5,544 bases of DNA from an uncultured Alphaproteobacteria bacterium (GCA_903928755.1 CAIYSH010000159.1:1-5544), one strand, 5' to 3'. Counted from the stretch's first letter, positions 1 through 5,380 are shown. The notes: generated from the sequence alone by a model not told the origin. Translations and numbers: made by a program.

Positions 1-25
1 CGCTCTACCACTGAGCTACGGCGGC
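1..25 (-). tRNA. tRNA, 5' part only (possibly tRNA-Thr)
   Basis: The reverse complement of bases 25 to 1 reads as the 5' end of a tRNA. It has a 7-base acceptor strand GCCGCCG, then T8 and A9, then a D arm GCTC-AGTGGTA-GAGC with perfect 4-base stem pairing and the conserved GG of the D loop. The window edge cuts the gene just after the D stem, so the anticodon is not visible. A GCCGCCG acceptor with this D arm resembles alphaproteobacterial tRNA-Thr from memory, but that identity is a guess. The tRNA feature itself is secure. It is transcribed away from the protein genes. Confidence 0.88.
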
Positions 26-40
26 GAAACCGAGCGGCGG

Positions 41-69
41 GCTATAGCCAAAGCAAAGGCTCCCGTGAA
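41..69 (-). promoter_or_regulatory. candidate promoter of the left-edge tRNA
   Basis: Read on the - strand there is a TTCACG -35-like hexamer (bases 69-64), a 17-base spacer, and a TATAGC -10-like hexamer (46-41). The start would lie near base 34, about nine bases before the mature tRNA 5' end at 25. The -10 resembles two other candidates in this window (TATAGA before infA and before tRNA-Phe), which supports it modestly. There is no experimental evidence and the -35 is only a partial match. Confidence 0.4.
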
Positions 70-129
70 GGGTAAAAACGCGGACGGGTCACTTGACCTT
101 GGCCCGGCATCGTCGCACCCCTCATTTTC

Positions 130-270
130 ATGGGCAAAACACCAGCAAAGCCACAGGACGACCGGCAGGCTAAACTGGCCGCAGCCCTGCGTGCGAATCT
201 TCGTCGGCGCAAGGTGGCAGTTCCGCCCGGGGACAAGGCAAGGGACGGCAAAGATGCCGTCGAGGAGTAG
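130..270 (+). CDS. small basic conserved-looking protein, 46 aa
   Basis: An ATG at 130 opens a 46-codon frame ending in TAG at 268-270. The product starts MGKTPAKPQDDRQAKL, continues into a basic helix-like stretch AAALRANLRRRK (about residues 18-28) and ends in an acidic tail DAVEE. There is no signal peptide, membrane segment or cysteine. The frame stops 2 bases before the TTG start of the DUF2948 gene, and that gene's Shine-Dalgarno sequence overlaps its last codons, which suggests translational coupling. From memory, small proteins with a D-R-x-A-x-L-A-x-A-L-R-x-N-L-R-R-R-K pattern occur beside DUF2948 genes in alphaproteobacteria, usually as hypothetical proteins. No clear ribosome binding site precedes the ATG, so a leaderless or weak start is possible. 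Function unknown. Confidence 0.7.
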   Translation: MGKTPAKPQDDRQAKLAAALRANLRRRKVAVPPGDKARDGKDAVEE

Positions 271-272
271 AA
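262..272 (+). promoter_or_regulatory. ribosome binding site deciding the TTG start of the DUF2948 gene
   Basis: GAGGAG at 262-267 lies 5 bases before TTG at 273. It sits in the final codons of the small upstream gene, so ribosomes finishing that gene stop on top of it. The next in-frame ATG would be codon 44 and would remove the conserved N-terminus, so the TTG is the best start. Confidence 0.7.
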
Positions 273-692
273 TTGGCCCTATTGCGATTATTGGCTCAGG
301 ACGCCGAGGATCTTCCGGTCATTGCCTCGGCGACTCAGGATGCCGTGAGCCGGATCGGAGATATCCTATATGAATCAGCAGCCCGGCGTCTGACCCTGGG
401 AATGAACCGTTACCGCTGGGAGGGTTCCGGCGGCGAACGGGTCCGCTCGGCCCTGCAGATCGGCGGCGTACTGGACGTCAAGTCCAGGCGATTGAGGCGC
501 ACTGCCCACGATGCGGTCCTCGAACTGCTGAGTCTGAACTTCATGCCGGGTGAGGCACCGGGTGGTGTCCTGACCTTCCAGTTTGCAGGTGGCGGAGACC
601 TGGCTGTGACCGTGGAATGCATCGACGCCATACTTTCGGATATCTCCGAGCCCTGGTCGACGCCGCGCAGGCCATCGCACGAGACGCCATAG
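273..692 (+). CDS. DUF2948 family protein, 139 aa
   Basis: The protein matches the DUF2948 family of alphaproteobacteria by its characteristic blocks: LRLLAQDAEDLPVIA near the N-terminus, LTLGMNRYRWE (residues 41-51), a GERVRSAL-QIGGV block, GGVLTFQFAGGGDLAVTVECI around residues 97-117, and a C-terminal EPWSTPRRPSHE. Length is normal for the family as I remember it. The start is TTG, chosen because it follows GAGGAG by 5 bases and preserves the conserved N-terminus. There is no signal peptide or membrane segment, so it is presumably cytosolic. The biochemical role is unknown. It sits 2 bases after a small basic gene and 32 bases before hisD, an association I recall as common in this class, which suggests co-transcription but does not show a role in histidine synthesis. 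Confidence 0.88.
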   Translation: MALLRLLAQDAEDLPVIASATQDAVSRIGDILYESAARRLTLGMNRYRWEGSGGERVRSALQIGGVLDVKSRRLRRTAHDAVLELLSLNFMPGEAPGGVLTFQFAGGGDLAVTVECIDAILSDISEPWSTPRRPSHETP

Positions 693-724
693 CGCAAACG
701 GCCCGGCATCGCTAAATAACCGCC

Positions 725-2014
725 ATGCGCCGTTTTCGATCAACCGACCCGGACTTCTCCGTCGCCTTTGAGGCTTTCATCAACGAACGCCGGGATACCC
801 CTGCCGACGTGGAGGCGTCTGTGCGCGATGTACTGGCGGCGGTGCGACGGGACGGGATAGAGGCCCTGATCAGGTTTGGACGGGACTTCGACCGGGTCGA
901 ACTGACGGCCGAGACCATGCGGGTGTCACAGGATGAGATCGATGCCGGTGCAGCAGCGTGCCCGGCGGACGTGCGAGAGGCGATTGCTTTCGCCGCCAGG
1001 CGCATCCGGACGTATCATGAGCGCCAGCGACCTGCAGATGCCGCCTTTACCGATGAAGCCGGTGTGGAGATGGGGTGGCGCTGGACCCCGCTTGAGTCTG
1101 TGGGAATCTATGTCCCGGGGGGGCGGGCGGCCTATCCTTCGACGGTCCTCATGAACGCTGTTCCCGCCGCTGCGGCCGGGGTTGACCGGATTGCCATGGT
1201 CACCCCTCCCGGGCGGCTTCAACCTGCGGTCCTTGCGGCAGCCAGGGAGGCTGGCGTCACGGAAATCTGGCGGGTGGGCGGTGCCCAGGCTGTCGCCGCC
1301 CTGGCCTATGGCGCAGGCCCCATCATGCCGGTGGACAAGATTGTCGGTCCCGGAAACGCCTATGTGACGGCCGCAAAGCGACAGGTCTATGGAACGGTCG
1401 GGATCGAAGCCCTGGCCGGTCCTTCGGAGATTGTTGTGGTGGCTGACAACCTTAATGATCCGGAGTGGATCGCCGCTGATCTCCTGTCGCAGGCCGAACA
1501 TGATCCTGCGGCTCAGTCCATCCTGATTACCGATGACGAGACCTTCGCCGATCGCGTGGCTGCCGCCGTGACCGGGCAGTTGACCAGTCTCAGCACAGGT
1601 GCAGATGCCGCAGCATCCTGGCGTGATCACGGGGCGATCATCATTGCTCCGATGGATCAGGCACCCGGCCTGGTCAATGCCATTGCCCCCGAGCATGTGG
1701 AATTTGCCCTGGATGCGCCCGAGCGCCTGGCCGACAGGGTGAGGCATGCCGGTGCCATCTTCCTCGGACGGCACACCCCCGAGGCGATCGGCGACTATGT
1801 GGCGGGCTCAAATCATGTGCTGCCGACCAGCCGGGCTGCGCGGTTCTCATCGGGTCTTTCGCTCTTTGATTTCATCAAACGCACCTCAATCGTGAAGTGC
1901 GATGCCCGCTCATTCGGAATTCTGGGGCCCCACACCGTCGCTCTGGCCGATGCTGAAGGCCTGCCCGCCCACAGCCGGTCGGCTGCCATTCGCCTGGGCC
2001 AGGTCAGGACTTAG
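725..2014 (+). CDS. hisD: histidinol dehydrogenase
   Basis: HisD catalyses the last two steps of histidine biosynthesis in the cytosol, oxidising L-histidinol to L-histidinal and then to L-histidine with two NAD+, as a zinc-dependent homodimer. The 429-aa length is standard. Family landmarks are visible: the YVPGGRAAYPSTVLMN block (129-144), VGGAQAVAALAYG (184-196), the signature around VDKIVGPGNAYV (203-214) and IEALAGPSEI (227-236), and APEHVEF (321-327). By position the zinc ligands are Q256, H259, D357 and H416, and the catalytic pair is E323-H324; all are present and evenly offset by 3 from the E. coli numbering. The enzyme therefore looks intact. The ATG at 725 lacks a strong Shine-Dalgarno sequence. 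It lies 32 bases after the DUF2948 gene with no evident promoter or terminator between. No other his gene is in the window. Confidence 0.97.
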   Translation: MRRFRSTDPDFSVAFEAFINERRDTPADVEASVRDVLAAVRRDGIEALIRFGRDFDRVELTAETMRVSQDEIDAGAAACPADVREAIAFAARRIRTYHERQRPADAAFTDEAGVEMGWRWTPLESVGIYVPGGRAAYPSTVLMNAVPAAAAGVDRIAMVTPPGRLQPAVLAAAREAGVTEIWRVGGAQAVAALAYGAGPIMPVDKIVGPGNAYVTAAKRQVYGTVGIEALAGPSEIVVVADNLNDPEWIAADLLSQAEHDPAAQSILITDDETFADRVAAAVTGQLTSLSTGADAAASWRDHGAIIIAPMDQAPGLVNAIAPEHVEFALDAPERLADRVRHAGAIFLGRHTPEAIGDYVAGSNHVLPTSRAARFSSGLSLFDFIKRTSIVKCDARSFGILGPHTVALADAEGLPAHSRSAAIRLGQVRT

Positions 2015-2027
2015 CCGGCGATCCTCA

Positions 2028-2073
2028 GCCCGGCCTTTGCTCGGGCCACCCGATGACAGGTTTTGCCCGGGTG
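2028..2073 (+). terminator. weak hairpin pair after hisD, possible factor-dependent terminator
   Basis: Two small stems follow the hisD stop codon. GCCCGG (2028-2033) pairs with TCGGGC (2041-2046), one pair being G-U, with a 7-base loop. CACCCG (2047-2052) pairs with CGGGTG (2068-2073) around a 15-base loop. Neither is followed by a run of T, so this is not a convincing intrinsic terminator. It may slow or end transcription between hisD and the next gene, but read-through is equally possible. Confidence 0.25.
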
Positions 2074-2112
2074 TCGGCTCCAGCAACCGGCATCCGTGAG
2101 GCCTCAAAAATG

Positions 2113-2180
2113 GCTCTAATTCAAAAGTTTAGGGTGCGATGTCGGTGGATAGCTGGTTCCTATTTTCCAGAAAATGATCT
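2113..2180 (+). repeat. decayed alphaproteobacterial-type interspersed palindromic repeat, copy 1
   Basis: The segment starts with GCTCTAATTCAAAAG, then has a 53-base core at 2128-2180 (TTTAGGGTGCGAT ... CTGGTTCC ... AAAATGATCT). The core aligns with the segment at 5428-5479: it has nearly the same length (53 versus 52), the same opening TTTAG, GGTTCC at the same offset, and a matching AAATG-TCT end. CTCTAA (2114-2119) can pair with TTAGGG (2129-2134, one G-U), but the outer arms of this copy pair poorly, so it looks like an eroded palindrome. Elements of the type GCTCTAA-TCAAA-TTTAGAGC-palindrome are scattered between genes in many alphaproteobacteria (from memory). Confidence 0.5.
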
Positions 2181-2211
2181 AAGGCCCCTCTGAACTCCCT
2201 GTCTGAACGCC

Positions 2212-2691
2212 ATGGCCGACGACCTGAAAGCCCCACACCGACTGCAGTCCGTTGAGCTGGACGAGGAATCCCTCGCTGCGGTTTCGCGCGACCAGGAGCA
2301 GGAGCGGCAGATCGCCATCTTCGATCTGCTGGAGGAAAACTTCTTTTTCCCCGAGGCGGCCAGCGGCGGGCCCTATGATCTGCATATGGGACTGATCGAG
2401 AACAGACTGGTCCTTGATGTCCGGGGACCGGACTATGAGCGACGGCACATTCTTTCGTTGTCGCCCTTCCGGAGCCTGATCAAAGACTATTTCATGATCT
2501 GCGAAAGCTATTATCAGGCGATCCGCAACTCGACGCCTCAGCAGATCGAGGCCCTGGATATGGGACGTCGCGGTCTGCACAATGAGGCCTCCGAGCTTCT
2601 GCGTGCACGACTTTCTGGCAAGATCGACACTGACCTGGATACGGCCCGTCGGCTTTTTACGCTGATCTGCGCCCTGTACAGGCGGGGTTAG
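2212..2691 (+). CDS. UPF0262 family protein, 159 aa
   Basis: The sequence is clearly of the UPF0262 family of alphaproteobacteria. Landmarks are SRDQEQERQIAIFDLLEEN (residues 25-43), YDLHMGLIENRLVLDV, ERRHILSLSPFRSLIKDYF (75-93), the C-E-S-Y-Y motif that follows it, QQIEALDMGRRGLHNE (114-129) and the C-terminal TARRLFTLICAL. Length fits the family. There is no signal peptide or membrane segment. The molecular function is not known. The ATG at 2212 gives the usual N-terminus, although no strong ribosome binding site precedes it. The stop is 3 bases before the start of the phosphatase gene, so the two are almost certainly co-transcribed. The 197 bases upstream hold weak hairpins and a repeat remnant; I could not identify a promoter there. 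Confidence 0.93.
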   Translation: MADDLKAPHRLQSVELDEESLAAVSRDQEQERQIAIFDLLEENFFFPEAASGGPYDLHMGLIENRLVLDVRGPDYERRHILSLSPFRSLIKDYFMICESYYQAIRNSTPQQIEALDMGRRGLHNEASELLRARLSGKIDTDLDTARRLFTLICALYRRG

Positions 2692-2694
2692 GAC

Positions 2695-3162
2695 ATGGCC
2701 GATCGGACGGGTTCGCCGCCTTTACCGGGCGCGGTGCTTTTTGCCTGTAACTTCAACCGAATTCGTTCGCCCATGGCGGAAGCCCTGCTCAGGCGCGACT
2801 TTGGCGACAGGATCTATGTCGACAGCTGCGGTGTCAGGCTGGATGCGCGCGCCGAAGACCTGGGGCCTGTAGATCCCTTTGTCGAGGCGGTGATGGCCGA
2901 GGTGGGATGCGATCTCTCCAGCCATAGGGCCAAGACGTTTGAGGAGCTGAACGCGGATTCGTTCGATCTCGTGATCTCGCTCACGCCCCAGGCCCAGCAT
3001 CGTGCCGTGGAAATGACCCGCGGCCGGGCGGTGACGATCGAATACTGGCCGACCTATGATCCCACTGGCACGGATGGGTCCCGGGAGGCGCAACTGGCGA
3101 CCTACCGGCAGGTGCGCGATGACCTTGCAGCCCATATCACCAGACGGTTTGCACCGTCCTGA
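2695..3162 (+). CDS. low-molecular-weight protein tyrosine phosphatase-like protein, 155 aa
   Basis: The fold is that of low-molecular-weight phosphatases and related arsenate reductases. A P-loop C-X5-R-S lies near the N-terminus as C18-NFNRI-R24-S25, followed by PMAEALLR. There is also an LSSHRAK block (H77-R78), a DLVISL strand (91-96), and the late acidic loop YDPTGTDGSREAQ with D122-P123 as the likely general acid. Cytosolic dephosphorylation is the family reaction (cysteinyl-phosphate intermediate); the substrate is unknown. Compared with the classic CxxNxCRS loop, the second cysteine is isoleucine (I23) and an arginine precedes it. The redox cysteines of ArsC-type arsenate reductases are not evident, so I do not call it arsC. 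AGGCGGGG (2680-2687) may serve as ribosome binding site, 7 bases before the ATG. It follows UPF0262 by 3 bases and sits 127 bases before infA. Confidence 0.87.
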   Translation: MADRTGSPPLPGAVLFACNFNRIRSPMAEALLRRDFGDRIYVDSCGVRLDARAEDLGPVDPFVEAVMAEVGCDLSSHRAKTFEELNADSFDLVISLTPQAQHRAVEMTRGRAVTIEYWPTYDPTGTDGSREAQLATYRQVRDDLAAHITRRFAPS

Positions 3163-3183
3163 ACGGCGATTTGCAAGACCATA

Positions 3184-3213
3184 TCGACCGGATGGGGGTC
3201 CCTGGGGTATAGA
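3184..3213 (+). promoter_or_regulatory. candidate promoter of the infA operon
   Basis: TCGACC at 3184-3189 and TATAGA at 3208-3213 are separated by 18 bases, in the 127-base gap before infA. Transcription would start near 3220 and give a leader of about 70 bases. The -10 hexamer is identical to that of the candidate before tRNA-Phe. The -35 is only a partial match, and infA may also be read from the upstream phosphatase operon. Confidence 0.4.
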
Positions 3214-3280
3214 GGCGCACTTTTGATGGCACAGGCTTCGATTCCAGTCTGTGTTGGCCGTCATTTTGCCGATCTGTTTT

Positions 3281-3289
3281 GGAGCCTCT
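3281..3289 (+). promoter_or_regulatory. ribosome binding site of infA
   Basis: GGAG at 3281-3284 lies 5 bases before the ATG at 3290. It decides the start: an ATG 39 bases upstream in the same frame (3251) would add a hydrophobic extension absent from IF-1, whose normal length is 72 residues starting MAKEE. Confidence 0.75.
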
Positions 3290-3508
3290 ATGGCCAAAGA
3301 AGAACTCTTGGAATTCCCCGGGACCGTCAGCGAGGTCCTGCCCAATGCCACCTTCCGCGTGAAGCTGGAGAACGACCACGAAATTGTTGCCCACACCGCG
3401 GGCAAGATGCGCAAGAACCGCATTCGTGTTTCGGCCGGGGACAAGGTTCTGGTGGAAATGACTCCCTATGACCTGACCAAGGGTCGCATTACCTTCCGCG
3501 TTCGCTGA
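3290..3508 (+). CDS. infA: translation initiation factor IF-1
   Basis: The product is 72 aa, the exact usual IF-1 length, beginning MAKEELLEFPGTVSEVLPN and ending KGRITFRVR. It is a single OB-fold (S1-like) RNA-binding protein that occupies the A site of the 30S subunit and works with IF-2 and IF-3 in start-site selection. The IF-1 blocks FRVKLEN, HTAGKMRKNRIRV and GDKVLVEMTPYDL are all present without gaps. The start at 3290 is supported by GGAG 5 bases upstream. It precedes maf by 8 bases, an arrangement I recall from alphaproteobacteria, and probably leads an operon with maf, the RNase E/G-like gene and yacG, driven by the candidate promoter at 3184-3213. Confidence 0.98.
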   Translation: MAKEELLEFPGTVSEVLPNATFRVKLENDHEIVAHTAGKMRKNRIRVSAGDKVLVEMTPYDLTKGRITFRVR

Positions 3509-3516
3509 ACCTGTCC

Positions 3517-4095
3517 ATGGACGCGTCGCGATTGGTGCTGGCTTCAGCAAGTCCGCGACGGCTGGACCTTCTGGCACAGATCGGCGTGCGACCTGACCTG
3601 GTTGCGGCCGCAGATCTGGATGAAACACCGCTGGCTGACGAGACGCCGCGACTGCTGGCGCTCCGACTGGCCAAGGCCAAGGCAGGTGCGGTCGCAGCCC
3701 TTCATTCCGGTGCCTTTGTTCTTGCCGCCGATACGGTGGTCGCCGTCGGCCGCCGGATCCTGCCCAAGGCTGAAACCGACGACGAGGTCCGACAATGCCT
3801 GACCCTGATGTCAGGCAGGGCACACAAGGTATTGACCGGGGTCTGCGTCATGGGACCGGATGGTCGCGTCGCCGCGAGGCTCTCCGAGACCCGTCTGCAC
3901 ATGAAGCGCCTGACCGGTCAGGAGATCGATGCCTATGTCGCCTGTGGCGAAGGCCTGGGCAAGGCCGGGGGCTATGGCATTCAGGGACGGGCAGGAGCGT
4001 TCATCATGGCGCTGGAAGGCTCTTACACCGGAGTTGTCGGGTTGCCCGTCTACGAGACCGTCAATCTGCTGACCGGTCTTGGATATCGCCCCTGA
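3517..4095 (+). CDS. maf: Maf family nucleoside triphosphate pyrophosphatase (dTTP/UTP type, YhdE-like)
   Basis: Maf proteins hydrolyse canonical and modified nucleoside triphosphates to monophosphate and pyrophosphate in the cytosol, as a housecleaning activity. The 192-aa length is typical. The N-terminal LVLASASPRR (6-15) is the family signature. K53 and K55 lie in LAKAKA, the catalytic aspartate is D72 in AADTVV, and SGRAHKVLTGV follows at 99-109. GKAGGYGIQGRAG (148-160) and EGSYTGVVGLP (167-177) resemble the dTTP/UTP-specific YhdE branch rather than the 7-methyl-GTP-specific YceF branch; this specificity is inferred. The ATG at 3517 preserves the signature but has no obvious ribosome binding site, so translation may be coupled to infA, which ends 8 bases earlier. 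The stop TGA overlaps the next start by one base (TGATG). Confidence 0.94.
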   Translation: MDASRLVLASASPRRLDLLAQIGVRPDLVAAADLDETPLADETPRLLALRLAKAKAGAVAALHSGAFVLAADTVVAVGRRILPKAETDDEVRQCLTLMSGRAHKVLTGVCVMGPDGRVAARLSETRLHMKRLTGQEIDAYVACGEGLGKAGGYGIQGRAGAFIMALEGSYTGVVGLPVYETVNLLTGLGYRP

Positions 4096-5135
4096 TGAGT
4101 GAACGTAGCGCCTATCTGGACCGGGGGATCGGCGAGGACCGCGGGGTCATCCTGCTGGACGGCCTGCCTGAGCGCCTTCTGATCCGTCGTCATGATGATG
4201 ACCCGGGCCTGCAGGTGGGATCACGTCTGGCCGGACGGGTCCGCAGGGTGGAACCGGCCTTCGCCTCCGCCTTTCTCGATCTCGGCGAGGGGCGAGAGGC
4301 CATGATGGCGTTCAAGCCGGACGGCCGCCCTGTCGAAGGGCAGATGCTGGATGTGGAGATCCGCACGGCACCCCGACCCGGCAAGCTGGCAACAGTTCGT
4401 GTAGTCGGCGAGGTCGATGGCGTGCCAAGGCTCCTGGCTCCGGCTCCGGACCTCGGGGCGCTGCTCAGGATACTGGGCAGATGTGAAGAGGTCGAAACAG
4501 GGCCCGGGTCACGAGAGGTCGCAGATCTGGCCGAGGCTGAAGCCCTCGAAACCTTTCATTCCCTTGCCGGGGGCGGAAGTCTGGCCATCGAGCCGACCCG
4601 CGCCCTGGTAGCGATTGATGTGGATCTGGGGGACCGCAAGGGTCAGGACGCCAAACGTATCAGCCGACAGGCCAATATGACGGCCCTGGCCGAATCGGCC
4701 CGGCTCCTCCGGCTCAAGGGGCTGGGAGGCATTGTCATCATCGATCTTGTCGGCCGCGGTCACGATGCACATGCCCTGCTGGCTGCTGCCCGGCTGGCCT
4801 TTGCCCCGGATAATCCCGGGGTTTCCATTGGTGCCGTCGGTCGGTTCGGGACCATGGAATTACTGATTCCACGCCGGGACCGAAGTGTTCGCGACCTCAT
4901 GCTGGATGCGGCAGGGCAGCTCACCGACCGGACCCTGGCCCTGCGCCTGGCGCGCCTGGCGCAGACCGAGGCCCTCAATGATCCAGGCGGGCGGTTTCTG
5001 GCCAGGGCAGAGGCTGGCATTGCGACCGAGGCGCAGGACCTTTTCGCTACCCTTCGGGAAAAGGTTGGCGGACGCATGTCCCTGGCCGGGCAGGAAGGGT
5101 GGCCAAGAACACGGATGCAGGTGGTTCCCGCATGA
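4095..5135 (+). CDS. short ribonuclease E/G family protein, 346 aa
   Basis: The ATG at 4095 overlaps the maf stop in TGATG. The frame is open 300 bases further upstream, but that part is only maf read in another frame. The product has an N-terminal strand region, an S1-like segment (about 41-95: VGSRLAGRVRR ... AFLDLGEG) and a DNase I-like catalytic segment (about 166-265). D175 in AIDVD and D217 in IIDLVG correspond to the two metal-binding aspartates of E. coli RNase E (D303, D346), 42 apart versus 43. ANMTALAESARLLRLKGLGG and GRFGTMEL match family blocks. It is much shorter than RNase G (about 490 aa). I see neither the RTA-type 5'-sensor motif nor the CPxC zinc-link, and the asparagine two after the first aspartate is D177. 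It is probably an RNA endonuclease or RNA-binding relative; whether it cleaves is unknown. Confidence 0.88.
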   Translation: MSERSAYLDRGIGEDRGVILLDGLPERLLIRRHDDDPGLQVGSRLAGRVRRVEPAFASAFLDLGEGREAMMAFKPDGRPVEGQMLDVEIRTAPRPGKLATVRVVGEVDGVPRLLAPAPDLGALLRILGRCEEVETGPGSREVADLAEAEALETFHSLAGGGSLAIEPTRALVAIDVDLGDRKGQDAKRISRQANMTALAESARLLRLKGLGGIVIIDLVGRGHDAHALLAAARLAFAPDNPGVSIGAVGRFGTMELLIPRRDRSVRDLMLDAAGQLTDRTLALRLARLAQTEALNDPGGRFLARAEAGIATEAQDLFATLREKVGGRMSLAGQEGWPRTRMQVVPA

Positions 5136-5305
5136 AGAAAGTGACCTGTCCCATGTGCCGACATGCACCGACGCCGGACTATGCGCCCTTCTGTTCGCGG
5201 CGCTGTGCCAATCTTGATCTGCAGAAATGGCTTACCGGAAGCTATGTCCTGCCGGTGAATGAGGATGATGAGTCCAGGATCGATGGCGCAGAAGACGAAT
5301 CCTGA
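5132..5305 (+). CDS. yacG: DNA gyrase inhibitor YacG family zinc protein, 57 aa
   Basis: This is a small zinc-binding protein whose E. coli homologue binds GyrB and blocks DNA binding by gyrase. The sequence shows a complete C4 zinc site, C6-X2-C9-X11-C21-X3-C25, and the family core APFCSRRCANLDLQKWLTGSY followed closely by VLP. The tail after residue 42 is acidic (EDDES ... DGAEDES), as in many homologues. Length is usual. The ATG overlaps the RNase E/G-like stop in ATGA, and AGGTGG (5119-5124) lies 7 bases upstream as ribosome binding site. An upstream in-frame ATG at 5099 would add 11 residues not found in the family, so 5132 is preferred. It ends the operon and is followed by an intrinsic terminator. 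Confidence 0.95.
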   Translation: MKKVTCPMCRHAPTPDYAPFCSRRCANLDLQKWLTGSYVLPVNEDDESRIDGAEDES

Positions 5306-5316
5306 CCTTCGGTCGC

Positions 5317-5345
5317 TGGACAGAGGGCCGACCCTCTTTTATAGA
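5317..5345 (+). promoter_or_regulatory. candidate promoter for tRNA-Phe, overlapping the yacG terminator
   Basis: TGGACA (5317-5322, five of six matches to TTGACA) and TATAGA (5340-5345) are exactly 17 bases apart. Transcription would start near 5352 and run through two hairpins and a palindrome into tRNA-Phe at 5482, with a leader of about 130 bases. The spacer contains the terminator stem of the preceding operon, so the two signals share DNA. No better promoter is seen closer to the tRNA. The call is from pattern only. Confidence 0.5.
5322..5340 (+). terminator. intrinsic terminator of the infA-maf-RNase-yacG operon
   Basis: AGAGGG (5322-5327), loop CCGA (5328-5331) and CCCTCT (5332-5337) form a perfect 6-base-pair stem with a tetraloop, followed by TTT and then ATAG. 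It begins 17 bases after the yacG stop. The stem is short but the placement and following T run fit Rho-independent termination. Confidence 0.65.
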
Positions 5346-5350
5346 CACCC

Positions 5351-5372
5351 CTCCCGCGTCAGCGGGCGGGAG
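5351..5372 (+). repeat. GC-rich hairpin
   Basis: CTCCCGC (5351-5357) can pair with GCGGGAG (5366-5372), or alternatively CCCGC (5353-5357) with GCGGG (5362-5366) around a GTCA loop. There is a short CCCTTT after it, so it could be a second, weaker terminator or the first hairpin of the tRNA-Phe leader. Function is not determined. Confidence 0.45.
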
Positions 5373-5380
5373 CCCTTTAG

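Noticed and set aside
93..128. TTGACC (93-98) as a promoter for the small gene and DUF2948
   Set aside because: It is a good -35, but no acceptable -10 lies 15-19 bases downstream; the AT-richer CATTTT at 123-128 is 24 bases away, too far.
65..373. 102-codon + strand frame covering the small gene and the DUF2948 start
   Set aside because: It overlaps two better-supported genes in other frames and its translation shows no family pattern.
926..1774. 282-codon open frame on the - strand inside hisD
   Set aside because: It lies wholly antisense to a complete hisD. Its translation shows no recognisable domain and is rich in G, R, P and H, as expected from the opposite strand of high-GC coding sequence.
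2695..3162. arsenate reductase (arsC) assignment
   Set aside because: The fold is shared, but the extra redox cysteines of ArsC are not evident and no arsenic genes are nearby.
3251..3289. 13-codon N-terminal extension of infA
   Set aside because: IF-1 is normally about 72 aa starting MAKEE, and GGAG is placed 5 bases before the ATG at 3290.
2722..3444. 240-codon open frame on the - strand opposite the phosphatase and infA
   Set aside because: It is antisense to two confident genes and shows no family motif.
3137..3823. 228-codon open frame on the - strand across infA and the start of maf
   Set aside because: It covers two confident genes on the other strand and a promoter gap, has no domain, and its composition is a high-GC shadow.
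3795..4094. 100-codon N-terminal extension of the RNase E/G-like gene
   Set aside because: This part is maf read in another frame and has a low-complexity, arginine-rich translation. The ATG at 4095, overlapping the maf stop, gives the expected N-terminus.
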